NCBI GenBank assembly: GCA_958295665.1
Contig: OY282559.1
Location: 135,635,241-135,699,240, forward strand
Direction: 5' to 3'
Origin: Tipula vernalis
Taxonomy: Eukaryota > Arthropoda > Insecta > Diptera > Tipulidae
Length of the DNA: 64,000 bases
A program made the position numbers and the translations under genes. The notes beneath the pieces are model-generated. The model did not search any database and had not been told where the DNA came from. It saw only the letters and a list, made by a program, of their open reading frames with translations. Of the stretch, positions 56,610-64,000 are shown piece after piece (positions within the stretch are counted from its first letter, which is position 1; the number at the start of each line of letters is the position of its first letter).

Positions 56610-58409
56610 CTTTTAGAGCCCTTAACAACCATTGGGGAGCTAGAGGACATGGTGGCTAGCATTAATAGCGCATGCAACCGGTCCTTTGGTGTTGCCTGCC
56701 TACTGGTTAAGCCTAAAGGTAAGCAAAAATTAATATCCTTCGTTAAGAACCTATCGTAAGGCTTGTAGGACAACCTTTAATAGAGCCAAAAATACAAGGG
56801 AGGCTCAGGATTGGGACTCCTATAAGGAGAAACTCGGAATTTATAAGAAAGAATTAAGAAAGGCAAAAGGAGGTTTAGGAGAATCTTTTGTGATAAAATG
56901 GAAGAGGTATCCGAAACCTCCCGCCTTAGGAAGATTCTTTCCAAAAGTACAGCTAGTCCCAGTTTTTCGATAAATCCGGACGGATCTTGGACAGCTTCTA
57001 GTGGAGAATCGCTGGAGCTTCTCTTCGAGACACACTTCCCAGGGAGCTTTGAAGACCTGTTCGTGCATAGCAATCATCAGTAAGCACTGTCAGTGTACAC
57101 AGAGGATATGGTAACCAGGAAACGGATCCAACGGGCACTAAGGGGTTTTAAACCATTTAAATCGGCTGGTCCGGATCAAATTATACCAGCGGAACTTGAA
57201 AACCACTCAATAATTATTCTTCCTTATCTGGAAGCTATATTCAAAGGGTGTTTGAAGCTGGGCTATATTCCTAGGTACTGGACGGAGGTCAATATGGTGT
57301 TTATACCGAAAGCGGGGAAAATCTCACATGTCTATCCTAAGGACCTAAGATCAATAACTCTATCATCCTTCCTTTTAAAAACCTTAAAAAGGTTGCTGGA
57401 TGTGTATATTAGAGATAAAATAGATGCCAGGAATTGAGCACTGTCTCAGCATGCGTACACAAAGGGTAGATCTCAGGACACTGCTCTGCATGCCTTGGTG
57501 TGTACGATTGGGAAATTGATTAATTCGAAGGAATTCTGTTTGGTGGCCTTCCTGGATACAGAAGGCGCCTTTAATAATGTGAAAGCGGAGGCAATCAAGG
57601 AGGTATTGTCATTCTTGGAGGTGGACGTTCCTCTGAGAAGGTTAATCAATTATATGCTGGGAAGCAGGATTGTTAGCTCGAAGTTGGGGGACTCCACCAT
57701 CAAGAGGCGACTAACTAGCGGAACCCCGCAGAGGGGGGGTTCTGTCCCCACTTCTCTGGAACATAGTGGTAAACGGGTTACTAATAGAATTGGAAAGAGA
57801 GGGTATTGAATTTATCGCTTACGCAGATGACGTAGCTTTAGCTGTTACCAGGAAATTCCTGCGCACGATTGTAGACGTAATGCAGAATCCGCTTACCATC
57901 CTTACGAAATGGGCAATTGTGGACTTGGTATTAACCCGTCCAAGACAGAGCTGGTACTCTTCACTAAGAAATACAAAATTCCGGTAGTTGTCCCTCCTAC
58001 CTTAAATGGCACGAGACTTGCTTTTACAGATAGTGCTAGATATCTGGGCATAATCTTGGACAGTAAGTTTAGTTGGAAGCCAAATATGTTGGAGAGAATA
58101 AACAAAGCTACTATATCTTTGTACTCCTGTAGGAACGCCATTGGTCATAGATGGGGTCTGAAGCCGGAGCTGGTACACTGGCTCTACAATGCTGCAGTGA
58201 GACCTGTACTCATGTGCGGGGTGGGTGTTTGGTGGCCAGCTCTGGACAAGGTAACTTATAAAAGTAGGATTGAGAGGGTGCAAAGAACGGCCTGTATGCT
58301 TGTCAGCGGGGCCTTGAGTTCGACACCGACAAGTGCCTTAGAAGTTATGTTGCACCTTCTTCCGGTCGACATTTTTGGCAGACAGATGGCAGCAAATACG
58401 GCTGTATGA
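56610..58409 (+). pseudogene. LOA-type ORF2 linker and reverse transcriptase
   Basis: Linker fragments (ELEDMVASINSACNRSF) are followed by a frame at 56898-57083 with NPDGSWTASSGESLELLFET and a stop. RT then spans 57093-58409: FKPFKSAGPDQIIPAEL, VFIPKAGK, KGRSQDTALHALV, FLDTEGAFNNV, a G7 run with a frameshift within TSGTPQRGG, the intact palm motif YADDVALAV (about 57,820) and SARYLGIILDSKFSWKPN. At least four disruptions occur. The thumb segment matches the fragment at 437-770. Confidence 0.85.
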
Positions 58410-58463
58410 CTTGCAGCCGTCTCTCAGTGTCTTAGTACAGGACACTCTACTATCGTTAGATCG

Positions 58464-59165
58464 TTGAAGGATGAGCTGGCGAATCTTGACTACATTAAAC
58501 CTTCTCTACGCTTCGAGAAGCGATTTCGGAATTTCTTGCCTTCAAGAGAATCCTGGAGGGATAGACCGTTATCGGAAATCGAAGCGTTACAATTCTTTAC
58601 CGATGGCTTCAAGCTAGACGGCAAAGTGGGAGCTGGAGTATTCTGTGACAAATTAAATGTAAACATTTCTATTCGTCTCCCTGATTACTGCAGCGTGTAC
58701 CAAGCTGAATTCGCAGCGATTTGAGAGGTCATGACATGGTTGAAGCATATTGTGGTATCCTCAGATGATATCGCAATCTATGTGGACAGTTAAGCGGCGA
58801 ATCGGTGTCTTTGGCGTCACGGGTGGCGTTGAGTTGTCACTCATCTCTAAATAAGATGGGTGAGCATTTCAATATCCAGCTAATCTAGGTCCCAGGTCAC
58901 TCGGGCGTAATGGGGAACTGCAGAGCGGATGAACTGCCCTGCAGTTCCCCCATGCTACGCATGGTACGACTCTCCAGCTGCAACCGGAAAGGGTAAGTCT
59001 GGGGAGGCCTATCACAGCGCTGAGATAAGCACTTGGGAAGCAGGCGCTATCCCCAGCGGGGAAAGGTGGTCTAACACCCTCACCTGTATAGTTACAAGAC
59101 AAGTTTGGCCAAAGCTGGACTTGGGGCGCACTAGGGCAATAGTATCCCTACGCAGACGTGAATTA
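58464..59165 (+). pseudogene. LOA-type RNase H relic
   Basis: The frame 58464-58724 shows ALQFFTDGFKLDGKVGAGVF and YQAEFAAI, the RNase H start with its catalytic Asp. After stops, VPGHSGVMGNCRADEL follows (about 58,890-58,935), with TAG replacing the usual Trp. Then comes TRQVWPKLDLGRTRAIVSLR, parallel to TRQVWPKLDLAKSKQMISLQ in the first LINE at about 1370-1430. The cysteine motif at the extreme end is missing. A perfect 12-bp inverted repeat (58912-58923 and 58939-58950) interrupts the frame. Confidence 0.8.
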
Positions 59166-59324
59166 AGAACGAGATTTAAGAGAAAAAAAGAAATAAGAAG
59201 AATTAAGAGTTTAACCTTTTCAGTCTCAACATCAACAAGTATAAGTAGCCGTTCCGATCGTTCCATTGGAAAGTTAACTCTGTTATACAAAAATAGCAAA
59301 TAAATGACATTATTTACAAAAAGT

Positions 59325-59520
59325 ATTCGAGATTAAAGACTTAGGGGTTACTTTCGTTGAAAACGCAAGAGTTAATTCCATGCTTGGTTTTATTAAGCGT
59401 TGGACTGGGGATATTTATGACCTCGAGGCAATTAAGATCGTGGATCATTGAGCGCAGGGCTCAGTAACAAAACACGCCTCAGATCTTGGATTCAAAAGAA
59501 CGCAACATCTTTACGAACTA
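59325..59520 (+). pseudogene. Jockey/CR1-like LINE RT C-terminal fragment
   Basis: The sequence reads EIKDLGVTFVENARVNSMLG, then FIKRWTGDIYDLEAIKIVDH, a stop and HASDLGFKRTQHLYELRL. This matches the thumb region (DLGV.F...SMLGFIKRWS..F.D...K) of the same LINE type as the fragment ending at 55,455. It may be the downstream half of that element, split by the LOA insertion, with the middle lost. Confidence 0.65.
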
Positions 59521-60420
59521 CGCCTGATCGCTGTACGTTTATCATGGCTGTAGGTAAAAGCGTGGTAGCAGTAAAAATTGATACACCAAGCGAATTGATT
59601 CCAAAAATGTTTGCTGTTTAAACGTACTGTGTTAGCTGCAAAGCAATGTTAACTGGAAGAGATACAGGATCATTTTGAACTTGGCGTATTATATTAGCAT
59701 ATAGTTGAGCTACTAGTTATGCCGAACTAGATGTACTGGAAACTAGCTTATTGGCATCCTCCTTTACTCTTGCGATTATCGAAAAATTCTACGAGTTTAG
59801 ACAAATAAAACATCGATTATTAGATTTTATGCACTCCCGGCGCTGCACAACTGTTCTGATCCTCCACCTTGCAAACTGAACAAATGGCCTGAGTAGACAC
59901 ATACAAATTTCGCGAACTCCTCTTTTTTGATAACTGAGGTTTATTTGTCAATGAATCTACCTTAACAGTTTGTCTTCCAGGGTACGTATTAACCATGGGT
60001 CCCTTGATTCAGAAATGGGGTCCATCGAACATTTATTTTATTTATGGCAAAAAACATGTCAATGAACTGTCTTACTATACAGTTTTCCGTAGATTTTGGT
60101 ATGCTAAATAAGAACCCGTTTGTCAGATTTGCACTAACTGATAGGGTAATTCTGCTTCTACTTCGGATATGACTGTTCATCATGAAAAAAAAAAAATCCT
60201 TGCAAGCCTGTGTAATTCGAACATAATTAGCTAGTTGCTTAGCTCTAAATAATATGAAATCGAATCCTGAATATAATAAGAAAAAAGAAAACAGCATCCA
60301 AAAAATTAAATTTCCATTTCAGGTTCATCAAACTCTATTCAGACTATTATAGAAAATGTATAATTTATTCGAAATAGTGAAAAAGATTTGTGGATTTCAT
60401 CTCTAATCAAAAAAACAATA
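59521..60420. other. Unassigned DNA
   Basis: Possible decayed LINE 3' sequence at first, then AT-rich DNA. No domain is supported. A 102-residue minus-strand frame at 59989-60297 is Phe- and Ile-rich with no family resemblance. Confidence 0.35.
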
Positions 60421-62020
60421 AATTCACATTAGCCACACGCCATTAAACTCAATTATAATACGCGATCCTCTAATAAATGAAATGTAATTACATTCGAAAA
60501 AAAAAAAAAAAAATTGTTTTGATCGCATATCACCCATTATCAACACTTCCACTAAATAAAGTCATAAAATGGTTAAATCAAAAAACAATAAAAAATGGAA
60601 TCGCGATCGATTTTCTTCATCATAGTTCATGATCCTCTTCTGTGTGCAGAGCAACCCAGCAGAAAAGTTTTGTTTTTCATTGTGTTATTTTCTTTTTTAA
60701 ATTAAGAGATTTGAAAAAAAAAAAAAAAAAAGTTTTTATTACATTTTGATCTTGATCGAGCGCGGCGCAGCCATCGTACTAAAATAGCAAAAAACAATTA
60801 TGTTTGGTATTTTAAAAGTTGATTTTCTTTTATTTTTCTCCTTCTTTTAATTAAACTTCACGAATATAGTGTATATTATGGTGTTGTATATACCATAGTT
60901 TATAATATGCATGATCATAATCGATCTTTCATTGAATTTGATCGCGCAGTACGCGCACAAACAACTTAATTTAGTTTAAGTATGGTGAATAGTTTTTTAA
61001 CGATTGGAAACCTTAGTTTTTGTTTTGTTTAAATCATAATTAAAATTATTTTAGAGATAGAAATTTTTTTTTTAAATATAAATGATTAGTCGATCGCGAT
61101 CATAATTAATTTTGAGGTACAATTGCAACATTGTTGATCGTGATCATCATTTCGCGTAATCCATAATTTGTCACACCTTTGTTTTTTCAATTGGAATTTA
61201 TATTTTGTACCCGATCGACACAATCACTTTGCATTATTTAATTTCGAGTCTGATCGTAGCATCATTTGGTCTACATGAAGCGCGATCTCATATAAGTTAT
61301 TATTTTATACGTAATTATACAGTGTATTCCGAGAGAAAGGTGATTTATATCGCGATCGCGATGAATATTTATTTTCAGTGATCACGAATATTAAAAATAA
61401 TAAAAAAATGTTAGCTTGCGAAATCGACGTGCTTTAGTTTAACTGGTCCCCATGAGAACATTTTACGCAATTTATCTATTCGCTTATGTACGACTGTTCT
61501 CTTCAGGTACGTAAACAATGATCATTAATAGAAAAAACCTTTGGACTGGATATCTCTCCGCAGATCTAATTTTTTTTTTTATACATCAATATAAGATCCC
61601 GGAAGATTGACGATCAATTTATATAATCAAGATTCTTAAGGGGGTAGATTTCAATTCAAATAAATCTTTTTTTATTATTGTATTATTTATAAAACAGACA
61701 AAGGTTCTTTAAAATATGAACAAATTCACCAGGGTAAGATTTTTTTTATATTTTACGATCATCATTTTCATGATGATCGTGTATAAGAGGGGAAATGCGT
61801 ACGCATAATATAAAAAAATATCTTAACAGAAAGGTGCATCTGTTTTTTTATTTTATTTTTTGGTACGGTGTGTGTATGTGCGAGCACATGAGAGATATTT
61901 TTAGATTTTGTAGAGATCCAGGACGAAAATAGACAAAAAAAAAATATTAGAAGGGGTCATGTAAAAGGTCTTGAGATTTTTTTTTTGTACGTATTTTCAT
62001 TTCATTTGAATGATCATTTA
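60421..62020. other. GATC-dense AT-rich segment
   Basis: I count 26 GATC tetramers between 60,463 and 62,015, against roughly four expected for about 70 percent AT. Many sit in larger palindromes such as TCGCGATCGCGA-like (61,350), CGATCGCGATC (61,091), ATGATCAT and TTGATCTTGATC. No coding frame or TE motif is present. Poly-A and poly-T runs occur throughout. The cause is unknown. Confidence 0.7.
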
Positions 62021-63100
62021 TATCAATTAAGTTTTTTTTTGTACAGCGAAGGGATTTCTGCCGTGTACTTATTTGATGACCGTTATGTGAGTCTGATTTT
62101 TTTTTTCGATATCTTAGACCCTAAGATTTAGATTTATTTATGTTGAAAAAAAGGTGAATTAATAAAAAATGTGTGTACGGTACTTTCGTTGATTAAAAAA
62201 AACGACAGATATTTATGCGAACGATTTGATTTGGGTGACTGTGGGAAAGTTTGAAAATTTGCGAATTTTTTTTTTATGTATGTGTGTATAGTTATGTGCT
62301 ATTGTTTGGATTTAGATAAGATAAATTTTTTAGGGAGTTGTTGTTGTTTATTCAATTAAAGATATTAATGGACTTGTTAGACTAAAGAATTATAAAAATG
62401 ATGTTTGCTTTTGCTAGATGAAATACGATATTCTTCAAAATTAATCATAGTATAATATAAAAAATTATGGAAGGTGGGAAATTTTTTTAGGAAACTGTAA
62501 AAATATACAGCTATACTATGGAGGAAGTACGGTAAAAATCTGAGAATTATTTTGGATGTATAACTCGAAATTTTTAGCGAACATTTCTGTTACTTACCGT
62601 TAGTAGCAGAAATGTTTTCAAAAAGTAAATAACCTGTGCTTAATCTATGTACCGCACTTGGTACTATTCACTAGGCCGCAAAGTTTTACTGCGAATCGGC
62701 TTCTTTTTCATATCTTTCACGTTAGCAAACTAAACTTCTCGAGGCTTTTTCAAAGCAATCATTAAAGAGAAATCCTGTCACTTTGATTTTTTGTGTAAAT
62801 CTATTTTTAAATTTAGCCTATTTAAGAATTTTTAATCAATTTCACAAATCTGATAAGATACGAAATTATGTTAAAAAAATTTACAAATTTTTATGAGTTC
62901 GAAAGCTTACAAATTTGATTGTGAACAAAATTGTTAAACGACGTCGATATTATTTGGAAATTATGTGTTTAAGTGCTCACATTAAACTCACCTAAGTTAC
63001 TAAATTAGACGTATGTATAAAGTTTTGACAACTAATTTAGTACAAAAATGAAGTAAGATGCAATTGAAAAATATAAAAGGGTGAAACCTCACGAGGTGAT
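62021..63100. other. AT-rich gene-free stretch
   Basis: Many T runs up to 62,310. A word TTTCTGTTACTTACC is partly mirrored nearby at 62,590-62,615 (ACATTTCTG and CAGAAATGT). I see no coding or TE motif. Confidence 0.4.
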
Positions 63101-63139
63101 CAGAACTTCGGTCTGTATTACATGCGTTCATGAGATAAG

Positions 63140-63410
63140 ATCAAGTCAACTCATACTAATTCCCGAATCAATTAATCCCTACCTGAACTCCTTAATCCCT
63201 TAACAATCTAACCTCAATATCCAATTCAATCTCCAACTCAACCTCCAATTCAATCCTAGCGTAATCTCACCAATTCAACCCCAAATCAACTTTAAACTTA
63301 ACACTAAACAAAATCTCCAACTTAACCCCAAACTTGCTCCTCAAATTAACCCTAATTATATTTTCCTCGTTCAATCTCCTACCTCCAACTTCCCCCCAGC
63401 TCCAACTTTG
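63140..63410 (+). repeat. Degenerate C/A-rich array
   Basis: Repeated imperfect words built on CCAATTCAA, CCAACTCAACCT and AACCCCAAA run for about 270 bp with very few G on the plus strand. The repeat length is irregular, about 12-18 bp. Confidence 0.6.
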
Positions 63411-63479
63411 TGATGATGCGCACAGTTGCTGTCTCACGGTTTCCTTTAATTGAATGTAATAATTTGGAGAGCAGTAAAG

Positions 63480-63960
63480 CCCCACATAATTCTAGTTTGG
63501 GTAACGATATCTTGGTTTTTATTGGGGCAATATTGCTATTTTCATCTATATAGTTAAGTAATAAACTAGGGCAGCGTAGGCTTTCTCTGAAGCATCACAA
63601 AATCCATGAATTCGTCCTATTTTGAGATTTTTGTGCTTGATCCAACATGGTATATGAATTTTTTCTAAGCATAGCAGTGTTGTCTTGTATTGTATCTAAT
63701 TTTCTTCTATTTCTTTTGATAATTCTTTATCCCATGATACTTCCACGAATAACTGTTGGTGGAAGCTAGCCTAGTTGATCGTATAGTTTAGATACTTCTA
63801 ATTTGCCTCTTTGTTGTGTTAGTGTTTTTCTTGTTAATGTTGACATTCAAAGTCGTCGCTATTCGAATTCAAATATATTCTGACTGTTTTGACTGTATTA
63901 TTGGATCTGAATGGATTGTTAACTTTTCATTATATTGCAAGAATTTTGGTATTTTTGACT
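63480..63960 (-). pseudogene. BEL/Pao RT-RNase H remnant at window edge
   Basis: On the minus strand: NSNSDDFECQ, a frame change, EVSKLYDQLG with a stop, VSWDKELSKEIEENWIQYKT, then CLEKIHIPCWIKHKNL and IHGFCDASEKAYAALVY. This is the BEL connection and start of RNase H (compare HGFCDASEHAYAAVVY in the element at 43.9 kb). Frameshifts and stops are present. The element continues beyond the window or is truncated. No LTR is visible. Confidence 0.8.
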
Positions 63961-64000
63961 AAAGGTGGGAATTGCTGCTGGCCCATTTATGTAACTTAAA

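Larger units (their letters stand above)
55456..59165 (+). mobile_element. LOA-type LINE, nearly full length, defective
   Basis: A GC-richer block of 3.7 kb holds a leader, an ORF1 relic, ORF2 linker, RT and RNase H in order. The endonuclease domain appears to be deleted between the ORF1 end (about 56,600) and the linker (about 56,630). Stops, frameshifts and a G7 run at 57,734 break ORF2. It lies between two fragments of a Jockey/CR1-like LINE, so it probably inserted into that element. No clear target duplication was found. The base composition contrasts strongly with its flanks. Confidence 0.8.

Overview
The window is an AT-rich insect genome segment, most likely from a higher (cyclorrhaphan) fly. 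The evidence for that is the mix of transposable elements: a Jockey LINE, LOA/R1-type LINEs with RNase H, BEL/Pao elements primed by tRNA-Tyr, Ty3/gypsy relics with an insect-type env, mariner, piggyBac and hAT. Fly is inferred from family content; no species marker is visible. I see no convincing host protein-coding gene, rRNA or tRNA. The recognisable protein-coding sequence is transposon-derived.

Layout. 1-1797 is a decayed LOA-type LINE. 1.95-2.43 kb and 5.12-5.40 kb are minus-strand Ty3/gypsy scraps. 6.48-7.40 kb is a minus-strand BEL/Pao scrap. It abuts a plus-strand env-like relic (7.4-8.58 kb) that is split by a complete Jockey element (8579-13252) with both ORFs open, a poly(A) tail and an 11-bp target duplication; env resumes at 13253-13657. 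14-17.9 kb is AT-rich DNA without genes. 17.9-19.66 kb is a gypsy gag-pro-RT-RNase H relic. 21.5-30.4 kb holds repeats: a G/T-biased degenerate array, a 172-bp tandem array, a foldback structure with a 15-bp minisatellite, and one copy of a 0.74-kb LINE-derived retroposon. 30.39-32.68 kb is a long-inverted-repeat DNA transposon with a transposase-like relic. A second retroposon copy sits at 34.76-35.39 kb.

35466-46558 is an 11-kb BEL/Pao element with near-identical LTRs (2 differences in about 562 bp), a 4-bp target duplication and a tRNA-Tyr primer site. Its gag-pol frame is interrupted by a 3.3-kb hAT-like non-autonomous element (8-bp duplication) carrying a 169-bp satellite palindrome, and by a third, minus-strand retroposon copy (12-bp duplication). 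It also has stops, a frameshift and changed protease and RT catalytic motifs.

47.6-64 kb continues as a TE graveyard: mariner (minus), piggyBac (plus), a LINE RT scrap, BEL (minus), a Jockey/CR1-like LINE interrupted by a 3.7-kb LOA-type LINE, a GATC-dense AT-rich segment (60.4-62.0 kb), a C-rich degenerate repeat and another minus-strand BEL scrap at the edge.

The elements do not form a pathway; they record successive insertions. The intact Jockey copy is the only element here whose proteins look functional, and it could in principle still move. The dense nesting in both orientations resembles pericentromeric heterochromatin or a piRNA-source locus, which is inference.
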